From an uncultured Pelagimonas sp. (GTDB taxonomy: Bacteria; Pseudomonadota; Alphaproteobacteria; Rhodobacterales; Rhodobacteraceae), in NCBI RefSeq assembly GCF_947498515.1, contig NZ_CANMKO010000002.1, positions 62,001-126,000 of the forward strand: DNA of 64,000 bases, given 5' to 3'. The notes under the pieces are model-generated. The model did not search any database, was not told the origin of the DNA, and worked only from the letters and a program-made list of their open reading frames with translations. A program made the position numbers and the translations under genes. Shown here piece by piece: positions 47,270 to 55,064 of this stretch; within the stretch, counting starts at the first letter, position 1, and every line of letters begins with the position of its first letter.

Positions 47270-47691
47270 TACAGCTCCGGCACCGCAATAAAGCTGAGCT
47301 CACCAGCCGACGCCATGGAGACTTCGTAGGTCGCCTCACCGTTATGCGATCCCGAATATTCGATGCTGGACACTTGGAACGCACCTTCGACGGTTCCAAA
47401 ATCGGGAATGATCACCTGAAAGTCCGGTGTTTCACCGTCGAAAAAGATCTGACGCGCCCGTTCGTCGGTCTGGGCGTCCTTAAAGACACCAGAGCCCGAG
47501 ATATTGGCGGATTTCACACCAGCCCCGGCCAACAGCTCGCGCCAGCCACCTTGGCTTTCCAACGTGGTCACGTCGACCTGTTCGGCGTTAAAGCTGACGC
47601 GGGTTGCGCGTAGGCCTGCCATTGTTTCGAATTGACCGTCACCAGACAGGTCCACTTTGACCAAAAGGTCTTTGCCGTTCTGAGCACCCAT
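47269..47691 (-). CDS. g9: GTA major tail protein
   Basis: This 140-residue tube-forming protein starts MGAQNGKDLLVKVDLSGDGQFETMAGLRATRVSFNAE, with the family's beta-rich tube fold and the ending ATYEVSMASAGELSFIAVPEL. It polymerises into the tail tube. I used the ATG at 47691, 25 bases downstream of g8; a longer upstream reading has no support. Confidence 0.94.
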   Translation of the reverse strand: MGAQNGKDLLVKVDLSGDGQFETMAGLRATRVSFNAEQVDVTTLESQGGWRELLAGAGVKSANISGSGVFKDAQTDERARQIFFDGETPDFQVIIPDFGTVEGAFQVSSIEYSGSHNGEATYEVSMASAGELSFIAVPEL

Positions 47692-47716
47692 AGCTACTAC
47701 TCCGTTTTGAAAAGGG

Positions 47717-48124
47717 TCAATTATCTTCCACGCGTGCGCGGAACGTGAGATCGATCCGACGAATGCCGCCGGTTTCGCGTGTTGCTTTGGCCTTGCGGAA
47801 CCACAGGCCAACCAATCGGCCTCGGCTCAGGGCCAAATCTGCCTCATGCAAGGTGTCGCTGATGGCTCCAGCGGCCTGTTTGGCGGTCAAAAAGCCAGCG
47901 GTTTCTGTGACAACTGACACCACAAACTCGTGCCAGGCCCCGTCATCCGTTCCGTCACCTGCTTCGGTTGCCGTTTCCGGGCCGATGGCCACATAGGTCT
48001 GAGGCAAAGATCCGATTGGCAAAGCGTCAAAGATGTTGTCGCCCACCAAATTGTCCAACGTCACACTGGACTGAAGCTCTGCAAAAACTGCGGTTTGCAG
48101 GGGGCCAGATAATGCATAACTCAT
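47717..48124 (-). CDS. g8: GTA tail terminator/DUF3168 protein
   Basis: This 135-residue protein starts MSYALSGPLQTAVFAELQSS and contains LPQTYVAIGPETATEAGDGTDDGAWHEFVVSVVTE and TGGIRRIDLTFRARVED, matching DUF3168, which caps phage tails at the head end. The start overlaps the g7 stop by four bases. Confidence 0.92.
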   Translation of the reverse strand: MSYALSGPLQTAVFAELQSSVTLDNLVGDNIFDALPIGSLPQTYVAIGPETATEAGDGTDDGAWHEFVVSVVTETAGFLTAKQAAGAISDTLHEADLALSRGRLVGLWFRKAKATRETGGIRRIDLTFRARVEDN

Positions 48125-48459
48125 ACCGCCAACTCCTCTTCGCAATGACAATTCAAGTAGAAGCCCTTTGGCTCGGCTTCGGTCACCGCTTCGATCCGGA
48201 AAATCCGATTGCCCATGAGAAACCGTTGACCAGCGACCGGGCGCGCCGAATGCCCGTCTGGGGCTCCACGCACAACGAACCGAAATCCCGTTACCGACAC
48301 CGCGCCAGCATCCCCTTCGGCCAACCGTCCGCTCCGCGGCTGTACTTCGGCCCAAAGCGTTCCAAGCTGTTGCCATGCCTCGGTAAAACCACCGGCACCA
48401 TCAGCTGTTCGTTGCAGAGCCTCGAGCGCAAGTTCTCTGTTTAGGTTGGGCCGTTTCAT
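48121..48459 (-). CDS. g7: GTA head-tail adaptor (head closure) protein
   Basis: This 112-residue protein starts MKRPNLNRELALEALQRTADGAGGFTEAWQQLGTLWAEV, the usual start of phage head-closure proteins, which have a small beta barrel that stops DNA leakage. It overlaps g6 and g8 by four bases on each side. Confidence 0.92.
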   Translation of the reverse strand: MKRPNLNRELALEALQRTADGAGGFTEAWQQLGTLWAEVQPRSGRLAEGDAGAVSVTGFRFVVRGAPDGHSARPVAGQRFLMGNRIFRIEAVTEAEPKGFYLNCHCEEELAV

Positions 48460-49049
48460 GCGCCCGTCCCCACCCGCACCAGACGGTAACGCGCAATCAA
48501 GCTGGTGACACCAAAGGGCATACAGCCTTGGCTCAACGCCGTTTCATCGCGGTATTCGTAGTAATGTGCAGCAAGCAACAGAACCGCCTGTGCAAGATCA
48601 CTTGGAACGTCTTCAAAAGCCGGGCCAAAACCTGCGTCAAATCTGATCTCAACAGCACCTTCGCTCGGTATTGCGGGTAGAGCCGTTGATGTTGATTTTA
48701 GTTTCGGCTCGAAATTGTCCTTTTGCAGACGGTAGGCCGACGCATCCAACGTGGTTGTGGCTCCAAAACGATCCACATAGGTCACGTCCGAAATCGATTG
48801 GATTGGCGCAACCGGCAATCCTTGCGCTTGGGCATTGCGCCACTGTGCAAAGGTCACAACAAATCCACGCGTGATTAACGCTTTGCCTGTTCGCGCTTCG
48901 ATTGCGGCCATTGACGCGCGTAAGAACGAGGCCAACACAGAATCTTGCAAATCATCTTCTGCAAACCCGCTGCCCAGTCGCAAATGACGCGTCAGCGCCT
49001 CGATTGGAAGGGCCGCATCGGGCACCTGAGTTTCTTCCACCAACATCAT
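48456..49049 (-). CDS. g6: GTA head-tail connector (adaptor) protein
   Basis: This 197-residue protein of the phage gp6-like connector family has residues 15-70 with ALTRHLRLGSGFAEDDLQDSVLASFLRASMAAIEARTGKAL and a C-terminal QAVLLLAAHYYEYRD helix. It sits between portal and head closure. The gene lies 161 bases downstream of the capsid gene; that gap contains two hairpins. Confidence 0.92.
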   Translation of the reverse strand: MMLVEETQVPDAALPIEALTRHLRLGSGFAEDDLQDSVLASFLRASMAAIEARTGKALITRGFVVTFAQWRNAQAQGLPVAPIQSISDVTYVDRFGATTTLDASAYRLQKDNFEPKLKSTSTALPAIPSEGAVEIRFDAGFGPAFEDVPSDLAQAVLLLAAHYYEYRDETALSQGCMPFGVTSLIARYRLVRVGTGA

Positions 49050-49106
49050 GTTTTATCTCCGAAATCCCTTGGCCTTCCCCTGTCCCCGTATGGTGACGGG
49101 CGCGCG

Positions 49107-49127
49107 CCGCCCACGCTGCACGGGCGG
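49107..49127 (-). terminator. Hairpin 2 between GTA capsid gene and g6
   Basis: CCGCCC and GGGCGG pair around a 9-base loop. It lies 58 bases before the g6 start and downstream of a second hairpin (49167-49193). No U-tract follows, so full termination is unlikely; partial attenuation or mRNA protection is possible. Confidence 0.4.
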
Positions 49128-49166
49128 AGGGGGACTGCTGGACACCATCGGCTGCGCGCGCCCTGT

Positions 49167-49193
49167 GAGAGGCAGGACCTGCCCCCGCCTCTC
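49167..49193 (-). terminator. Hairpin 1 directly after GTA capsid gene
   Basis: GAGAGGC and GCCTCTC pair over 7 bp around a 13-base G/C-rich loop, 17 bases after the capsid stop. Its position and lack of a U-tract suggest 3'-end protection of the capsid message or partial termination that lowers expression of g6-g15. Confidence 0.45.
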
Positions 49194-49210
49194 ATCTCGA
49201 TGCTGCCGAC

Positions 49211-50392
49211 TTAGACGTCAGCGCAGCGCAGCAGTTTGATGGCTGCAAAGTCGCTTACGTCGCCACCAACACGTTTGGACGCATAGAACAGAACGTGAGG
49301 CTTGGCGCTGAACGGGTCACGCAGAACACGCAAGTCAGGGCGTTCGGCAATGGTGTAACCTGCACCAAAATCACCAAAGGCGATCGGAGTTTCAGAGGCA
49401 CCAATATCTGGCATGTCCTCGGAAATCAGAACCGGGTAGCCCAGAAGGCGCGCAGGTTCAGCAGCCGCCAAACCGTCTGCCCACAGATGACGACCATCCT
49501 GATCCTTCAGCTTGCGCAGCGCACCAGCGGTCTTGGAGTTCATGACAAAGGTCGCGTTGGCACGATATTCGGCACCCAGTGCATAGACGAGGTCGATAAT
49601 CGTGTCGCCATTGCCCAAATCTGGGGTCAGATCGGTTTCAACATAGCCAAGGTTGCCCCAGCTCCATGTCTCGTTTTCAACGGCCGTGTGGTTTAGGAAA
49701 CCACGTGGCTTGTCGATACCATCGCCGGACACAAAGGCAGATGCTTCAGCACGCGCAAACTTGTCAGAGATACGGCCCGCAAGCCATTCTTCGACGTTAA
49801 AGGCGCTATCGTCCAGCAAACGCTGAGAGATCTTTGGCATCGCGTTCAGCTCATAGAGCGGGATCGAAATACGCTCGATGGTCGGCGTACCAGTCTCAGC
49901 CGAGGCGGACACTTCGTCGGCCCAACCGGCACCAGTGTCATTCTGGTCGATCAGAACATCAAACGACGTTGCTTCAACGTTCACAACGTTCGAAATCGCA
50001 CGGATCGACGCAGTAGAGGCAAGGGTTGATTTGATCGACTCTGCGGTCACTGGATCAACAAGGTAACCACCATCGGAGTTGACCGCCGAGGACATGGCCT
50101 TGCCTTCAAGCTCCAGGCCGCGCAGGCCGTCGTCTTCACCTGAACGCAGATATGCGTCAAAGGCTTTCTGGTGTGGGGCGTCAACCTCTGCGTGGGTCGA
50201 CAGTGCGGGGCGTGCCGCTACGGCAGATTTATGATCAAGCATGGTCAGTCGCTCTTCCTGTTTATGAAGCTTCTCTTGAAGGTCGGCCTGTAAGGCCTTG
50301 AAATCCCCAATCAGTCCCGCCATTGCGGCACTCACCCGGGCGACCGGAGGCATATCTTCCCCGGTCCGAGACTTGGTCTCGGCTGTACTCAT
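49211..50392 (-). CDS. g5: GTA major capsid protein (HK97 fold)
   Basis: This 393-residue capsid protein starts at MSTAETKSRTGED (AGGA 8 bases upstream); an ATG five codons earlier is a poorer choice. Residues about 20-105 are a helical scaffold segment (DFKALQADLQEKLHKQEERLTMLDH) removed by the g4 protease in the family. The HK97 core follows, with GGYLVDPVTAESIKSTL, and ends AAIKLLRCADV. Intact frame. Confidence 0.96.
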   Translation of the reverse strand: MSTAETKSRTGEDMPPVARVSAAMAGLIGDFKALQADLQEKLHKQEERLTMLDHKSAVAARPALSTHAEVDAPHQKAFDAYLRSGEDDGLRGLELEGKAMSSAVNSDGGYLVDPVTAESIKSTLASTASIRAISNVVNVEATSFDVLIDQNDTGAGWADEVSASAETGTPTIERISIPLYELNAMPKISQRLLDDSAFNVEEWLAGRISDKFARAEASAFVSGDGIDKPRGFLNHTAVENETWSWGNLGYVETDLTPDLGNGDTIIDLVYALGAEYRANATFVMNSKTAGALRKLKDQDGRHLWADGLAAAEPARLLGYPVLISEDMPDIGASETPIAFGDFGAGYTIAERPDLRVLRDPFSAKPHVLFYASKRVGGDVSDFAAIKLLRCADV

Positions 50393-50419
50393 GTGCGTGT
50401 TCCTCATGAGTGGCGTGGC

Positions 50420-50962
50420 TCAGTCGCCCGCCAGGTTACGGCGGGCGTCTTCAATGACGTCCGCCAAGTCACCCCAATGATCGACGTCCAGCTCTTCAGC
50501 CTTGGCCGCCACTCGGGCACTGGGTAGCATCGGGAAGGTCACAAGCGACACTTCCCAAAGCTCCAGTTCGTTCAAGAGCCGCTGGCCCTTGTCATTCTTT
50601 GCCGCTTTCACGGTGCGGTAGCCGATCGACAACCCGTCAATCGCACCCGCTTCGATCAACGCTGCGGCCTCGCGGCCCTTTTCAACGCTGTCCAGCAACC
50701 GGCCTTTGACATAAAGGCCGCGTTCATCTTCGCGCACCTCGTCCCAAATCCCGATCGGTTGGGCCGGGTCATGCTGCCAAAGCATTTTGACTGCGCGATT
50801 GTCCGATTCCAGCTTTTTGAGTGAGCGGGCATAGGCCCCTTTGCTCACCACATCACCGCCCTGATCACAGGCCCCAAAGAGCGAGGCATAGCCCTCAATC
50901 TTGGTGCCTTCGACCACAGTGATCTCCGCGTCAAAGCGGCAGAACTTGTGTTCCAGATCCAT
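50420..50962 (-). CDS. g4: GTA prohead protease
   Basis: This 180-residue HK97-type prohead serine protease matures the capsid. The start at MDLEHKFCRFDAE follows AAAGGA. Motifs YASLFGACDQGGDVVSKGAYARSL and the active-site region MLWQHDPAQPIGIWDEV (His) followed by IDGLSIGYRT (Ser) are in order and at the usual spacing. Confidence 0.94.
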   Translation of the reverse strand: MDLEHKFCRFDAEITVVEGTKIEGYASLFGACDQGGDVVSKGAYARSLKKLESDNRAVKMLWQHDPAQPIGIWDEVREDERGLYVKGRLLDSVEKGREAAALIEAGAIDGLSIGYRTVKAAKNDKGQRLLNELELWEVSLVTFPMLPSARVAAKAEELDVDHWGDLADVIEDARRNLAGD

Positions 50963-50985
50963 GTTCCGTCCTTTCAATGGCGCGC

Positions 50986-51210
50986 TTATTGCGCGGTATG
51001 CATCAAGCCTTGGAAAGCCTCGGCAAGGATCACCCCAGCCACCCCGTAAACCGTGAGCCACAGGCGCTTTTCCAATCGTTCCATCAACATCTCGATGCGC
51101 GAAAACTTGTCGTTCAGCGCGTCGATATGAAGTTTGCTAACCCTTTCATGGGCTTCCAGCCGCAAGGCCGGCGCGCAGGCAAAGGGTTCCTTTGCACGCA
51201 TTTCACTCAC
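50986..51210 (-). CDS. g3.5: GTA small membrane protein
   Basis: This 74-residue protein has an amphipathic helical part (about 20-47, HERVSKLHIDALNDKFSRIEMLMERLEKRLW) followed by a hydrophobic helix (VYGVAGVILAEAFQGL). The start overlaps the portal gene end by 8 bases. An equivalent small ORF (g3.5) lies here in the Rhodobacter capsulatus cluster. Its function is unknown. Confidence 0.82.
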   Translation of the reverse strand: MSEMRAKEPFACAPALRLEAHERVSKLHIDALNDKFSRIEMLMERLEKRLWLTVYGVAGVILAEAFQGLMHTAQ

Positions 51211-52405
51211 CGTTTTCCCCTTCCGGCAGCGCTGGCAGTCCCAGCATCTGGCGTTTTTCGGCGGCGGTTAGGAAGTCAGCAACCGCAACACGGTTCCACT
51301 GCGCGTCACGCTCCGTTGCCAAGGCCGGGACCTGGTCCAGGTCTGGTTTGAGCTCGACCTCTTCGCCGATATGGTTCGACAACCAACGCCCGACCGAGGC
51401 CGAGACTTTGCTCGCCAATGGCAAAACAGTCTGGCGATAAAACGCCCGGTGTGCTTCGGCATAGTTGGCAAAGGTCGCCTCGCCCGGAATGCCAAGCAAC
51501 ATGGGCGGCACCCCAAAGGCGGTGGCAATCTCACGCGCGGCGGCTTCCTTGGTCTTTTGGAATTCCATATCCGATGGCGAGAACCCCATCGGCTTCCAAT
51601 CCAAACCACCTTCCAACAACATCGGACGACCGGCATTGCGCGCGCCTTGGTGCATGCTCTCCATCTCATGGGTCAGGCGTTCAAACTGCTCTGGTGTCAG
51701 ATGCCCCTGGCCCTCGGCCCCTTTCCAAACAATCGCCCCGCTTGGCCGGGCGGCGTTATCAAGTAGCCCTTTGGTCCAGCGGCTGGCGCTGTTGTGGACA
51801 TCCACGGCCTGCGCGGCGGCTTGCAACGCCGACAGCCCATAATGATCATCCTGAGGATGGAAATTTTTGACATGGCAGACTGGTGAAATCGGTCCGGTCA
51901 CATTGAAACGATGCTTGCGGCCACCAACGCTATATTCATAAGCAACGGGCCAGCCATCGGCACCGGGCACAACGCGCATCCGATCCGAGCGCAGCACATG
52001 CAGCTCAAACGGAACGCCCTGTTCACCTGACACGGCTTCAATATAACCGTCACCCGACAAAAGCATTTGACCATAAAGCGCCTCAAAGAAATCTGCGCGA
52101 CCCTGTGCCGGGTTTGGACCGGCAATGAGCTTGAGAACCGGATGTTCAGCGTAACGCATATCGGCGTCCTGAAGCACAAGCGGCAACGCTGCGGCTGCCT
52201 CGGCGATTAGCTTAACGGCGCGAAACCCAACCGGATTGCCAGCAAAGGCCTGCTTGGTCAGCGAAACCGTATCACGCGGTGACCAGGCCACACGCCCGCC
52301 CGCCATCTGCGCCACGATCCGCCCTGTGGCCGATGCCTTTGCCTCTGGTGCCGGTGTGCTGGCCATTTCGGGCTGCTGTGCGCGCCGCAGAAAATCGAAT
52401 ACCAT
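51203..52405 (-). CDS. g3: GTA portal protein
   Basis: This 400-residue HK97-family portal forms the DNA entry ring. It starts MVFDFLRRAQQPE after AGGAG and shows the family's LSLTKQAFAGNPVGFRAVKLIAEAAAALPLVL-type start and the block FGVPPMLLGIPGEATFANYAEAHRAFYRQTVLPLASKV. It is the first gene of the g3-g15 block, preceded by 740 bp that separate it from g2. Confidence 0.95.
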   Translation of the reverse strand: MVFDFLRRAQQPEMASTPAPEAKASATGRIVAQMAGGRVAWSPRDTVSLTKQAFAGNPVGFRAVKLIAEAAAALPLVLQDADMRYAEHPVLKLIAGPNPAQGRADFFEALYGQMLLSGDGYIEAVSGEQGVPFELHVLRSDRMRVVPGADGWPVAYEYSVGGRKHRFNVTGPISPVCHVKNFHPQDDHYGLSALQAAAQAVDVHNSASRWTKGLLDNAARPSGAIVWKGAEGQGHLTPEQFERLTHEMESMHQGARNAGRPMLLEGGLDWKPMGFSPSDMEFQKTKEAAAREIATAFGVPPMLLGIPGEATFANYAEAHRAFYRQTVLPLASKVSASVGRWLSNHIGEEVELKPDLDQVPALATERDAQWNRVAVADFLTAAEKRQMLGLPALPEGENGE

Positions 52406-52695
52406 TCGTCTCGCTCCTCTTCCTTGGCAGATATGTCACCGGGCAAGCCGAGCCTGTTCGCAAAAACCAATGGCCTTCGCGGTGCTCGCTCTGTGTCCGG
52501 GGTCACATCCTTTGGATCAGTGTTTCGAAGGCCGCCCTTCGTCTTGAAACCTAACTTAGGGTTTGCGGGTTAAGAGGCCTTGAGACCACCGCACGCAGGT
52601 GGCGCAACACCATAAGTAATTGAAAAACAACAATTATGTCGAAATGAAATTCTAGCGACCTTGGCGCGCCCGATGGCATCCGCTAATCATCTCGT
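52406..52695. other. 290-bp stretch upstream of GTA g3 without a gene
   Basis: No convincing coding sequence. An AT-rich patch at 52610-52665 stands out from the GC-rich neighbourhood and could hold promoters for g3 (minus) or the plus-strand broken gene. TTGAAA occurs at 52620-52625, but I see no good -10 at 17 bases. It interrupts what is usually a continuous GTA operon. Confidence 0.5.
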
Positions 52696-53093
52696 ATGAA
52701 ACACAACCGTCTTCATAGTGTGGCCCATAATTTCGCCGACTCGCTGGCCGGTGGCCAAAGCTTCGTTGTCCCCGGTCATGTTCTGCACACGCATGTCTTT
52801 GCCGAAGCCGCCGCCAATAAAAATCGAAGTCTCACCATTGATTTTCTGACCGGGCAAACAAAAGGGGCCTACCCGGGGGTGAAGTCGAAGAGACGGCCTT
52901 GCTGTTCAAAACCGCATTTCCGGGGTTTTGTGACAAACATGGCGTCGACGTCCAAGATTTTGAAACCTGCACTGTTAAATTTTCGTCCGGATCGCCCGGA
53001 AACCGCTATACCATCACGGTCCAAGACAAAAACGGGCGCTCTAGTGCGCGCGAGTATTTGGCCCCCAACGGAAAACGCGCCAAACCTAAATAG
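52696..53093 (+). pseudogene. Frameshifted unknown gene inside the GTA cluster
   Basis: From ATG 52696 one frame reads protein-like sequence (MKHNRLHSVAHNFADSLAGG to TIDFLTGQTKGAYPG, about 58 residues). From about 52871 the natural continuation is in the -1 frame (GGEVEETALLFKTAF to SAREYLAPNGKRAKPK, stop 53093). Joined, it gives about 131 residues. The switch point is at CCCGGGGG, so one missing G (or a -1 ribosomal slip on C-CCG-GGG) would reconcile the frames. The zero frame stays open to 53103 but reads as nonsense. No ribosome binding site is visible. The family is not recognised. It runs opposite to the GTA genes on each side. Confidence 0.6.
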
Positions 53094-53106
53094 CGCCCCA
53101 TAGCAA

Positions 53107-53135
53107 AAGGCACCGCAAAACTGCGATGCCTTCTT
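53107..53135. terminator. Bidirectional hairpin terminator between GTA g2 and the broken gene
   Basis: AAGGCAcCGCA and TGCGaTGCCTT form a stem with one mismatch and an AAAC loop. On the minus strand it is followed by TTTTGC, 10 bases after the g2 stop; on the plus strand by CTTAAAA after the broken gene. It should reduce read-through from g2 into g3. Confidence 0.65.
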
Positions 53136-53145
53136 AAAACTCAAA

Positions 53146-54489
53146 CTAGCGCAAAACCCGAACTTTCGGGGTTTGCCATCCGGCGGGCTGCATCATCAAC
53201 TCCGCCAAAGCCCAAACACAGGCATCCACCCGGTCCGGGCTCCCTGCCCCCTCAAACCCCGCATGGGTCATCAGGCACATCTGGCTCTCCAACTCCTCAA
53301 GGCCGCGACAATGTTTGATCCGGCCCTGTTCATAAAGCGCAGCAATCGGTTCCGCCCTCGCGGATTTGCCCCGCGTCGCGTGCACCGCCTTGACCGCAAC
53401 CATCGGATCAACCTGCCGCAATAATTCCGACACCATCGCCCCGCCTTGGTTCACCTCGGCCACGACCCGGTCCGCTTCCCACCGTTTGGCCGCCTCAACC
53501 GCTGCCTCGGCCCAGCCCAAAGGCGAAAGGCCCTGAACCGTCGCGTCCTCTAGAACATAGGCGCGCCAATCCTTTGGCGGTCCATCTTTGACCACCCCGG
53601 CCACAACGATCCCGCATTCATCACTGGTTTTGCCTTCGCCTGCGGGCGGATCCACCGCCACAACAATCCGATCAAACTCCGGCAATTTCCCGGCCCGCGC
53701 GCCGTCAAACATCTCACGCGTCCAAAGCGCCCCTTCGATCTCATCAAGCAAGACCCCATCCAGTTCCTGCAGTCCAAGCTTTGAGCCCGCATAGCGCGCC
53801 CGCACTTCCTCAAGGAACGACTTCGCCAGATTGGCAGCATTCGCTTCGGTCGCGGCGCGGGTCACCACCGTAGACGGCAACTCCAACAGTTCCTTCAACA
53901 CCTCAACATTGCGCGGCGTTGTCGTCACACAAACCTGCGGGTGATCGCCCAAACGCAACCCAAATTGCAGCATATCCCAGGTTTCGCGCGCCTTCTTCCA
54001 CTTGGCCAATTCATCAACCCAAGCGCCATCAAATTGCGGCCCGCGAAGCCCTTCGGCATCATGGGCTGAAAAGGCCATCGCTTCGGCACCGTTGGGCCAA
54101 ACCAAACAGCGCCGCGACGCCACCCATTTGGGTTTTCGATCCGGCGGGCTGCACGCCATAATGCCGCTGTCGCCGTAAATCATCACCTCACGTACCTGAT
54201 CAAAGGTCTCCCCGATCAACGCAAGCCGTCGGCACTTGCCTTTGCTCAATGGTCTCGCCCCCTCCACCATCGATCGTACCCATTCTGATCCGGCGCGCGT
54301 CTTGCCTGCTCCGCGGCCCCCCAAAATGATCCAGCTACGCCAATCCCCCTCTGGCGCGAGCTGATGCTCATGCGCCCAAAATTCAAACATATAGGGGAGC
54401 GCAATGCGCCCCCCTTCTGACAATCCGTTCAGAAACTCATCCTGCACCGTCGCAGGGGCGGAGGCGAGCCAGACGGCACCCGATCTCAT
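53146..54489 (-). CDS. g2: GTA large terminase subunit
   Basis: TerL is the ATPase/nuclease that packages host DNA. The 447-residue protein starts MRSGAVWLASAPATVQDEF; longer starts to 54564 are possible. The Walker A motif GGRGAGKTRAG is at 57-67, Walker B in the FDGAWVDELAKW block, and the nuclease acidic residues in VAVDPPAGEG and the late RVDACVWAL segment. It overlaps g1 by 53 bases. The frame is intact. Confidence 0.95.
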   Translation of the reverse strand: MRSGAVWLASAPATVQDEFLNGLSEGGRIALPYMFEFWAHEHQLAPEGDWRSWIILGGRGAGKTRAGSEWVRSMVEGARPLSKGKCRRLALIGETFDQVREVMIYGDSGIMACSPPDRKPKWVASRRCLVWPNGAEAMAFSAHDAEGLRGPQFDGAWVDELAKWKKARETWDMLQFGLRLGDHPQVCVTTTPRNVEVLKELLELPSTVVTRAATEANAANLAKSFLEEVRARYAGSKLGLQELDGVLLDEIEGALWTREMFDGARAGKLPEFDRIVVAVDPPAGEGKTSDECGIVVAGVVKDGPPKDWRAYVLEDATVQGLSPLGWAEAAVEAAKRWEADRVVAEVNQGGAMVSELLRQVDPMVAVKAVHATRGKSARAEPIAALYEQGRIKHCRGLEELESQMCLMTHAGFEGAGSPDRVDACVWALAELMMQPAGWQTPKVRVLR

Positions 54490-54787
54490 GTCGGGCCGCT
54501 TCAAGGTCGAGCCCGTAATCTCCGGTGATCTCGCTTTCTTTTCGTCGGATGGCATCAATCTCACACTCCGTTTCTCTGGCTGCCTTGAGCCAATACTTCA
54601 CGTCACCCAGCAACTTGCCGGATTCGCCTTTCCTCTCGGGGTCTCCATTCCTGATACGTGCCCTCAGCTCACGAATTTCCGTGGTGAGGTCATCCAGCTC
54701 CTGCGCGATTTCTTCGCGTTGTTCTTCCAGTCGCTGAACATCTTCTTTTGCCCGGATCAAAACCGGGTCCTTTTCTGCTCTTTCCAT
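54437..54787 (-). CDS. g1: GTA small terminase subunit
   Basis: This 116-residue protein is nearly all coiled coil (residues 5-55, KEDVQRLEEQREEIAQELDDLTTEIRELRARI), as in RcGTA g1, which acts with TerL as a small terminase lacking sequence-specific pac recognition. The ATG at 54787 follows AAGG at 8 bases. It is the first gene of the GTA cluster. The 277 bases upstream to the aminotransferase gene hold its control region. Confidence 0.88.
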   Translation of the reverse strand: MERAEKDPVLIRAKEDVQRLEEQREEIAQELDDLTTEIRELRARIRNGDPERKGESGKLLGDVKYWLKAARETECEIDAIRRKESEITGDYGLDLEAARHEIGCRLARLRPCDGAG

Positions 54788-54977
54788 GCTCGACACCTTT
54801 TTTGCCTGTAAGGTTGCCCCCTCCAGGGTGCATGGGCATGAGACATTTGCGGCGAGGTGTTGATCACCTTTTTGCTCCGCTCTCATACCGCGTCCAGCAT
54901 GTTTGGGAAGTTACGTCGGGACGGGCTCTGGGTCAATCAGGGGTGCGAACGCAAGCCGTTGATACCGTTTACAAAAC

Positions 54978-54992
54978 TTAAGAAAACGTTAC
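54978..54992. promoter_or_regulatory. CtrA-box-like site upstream of the GTA cluster
   Basis: TTAA-GAAAACG-TTAC matches the CtrA consensus TTAA-N7-TTAA with one mismatch. It lies 191 bases upstream of g1 and 73 bases upstream of the aminotransferase gene. CtrA is required for GTA production in R. capsulatus and relatives. A single site at this distance may serve either gene or be chance. Confidence 0.3.
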
Positions 54993-55064
54993 CAGATGCA
55001 CGGTAGTGCTTGCCAGCCCGCCAATTGCTCTGGCATCAGGGGCGTACCACAAAAGGAACCCTAC

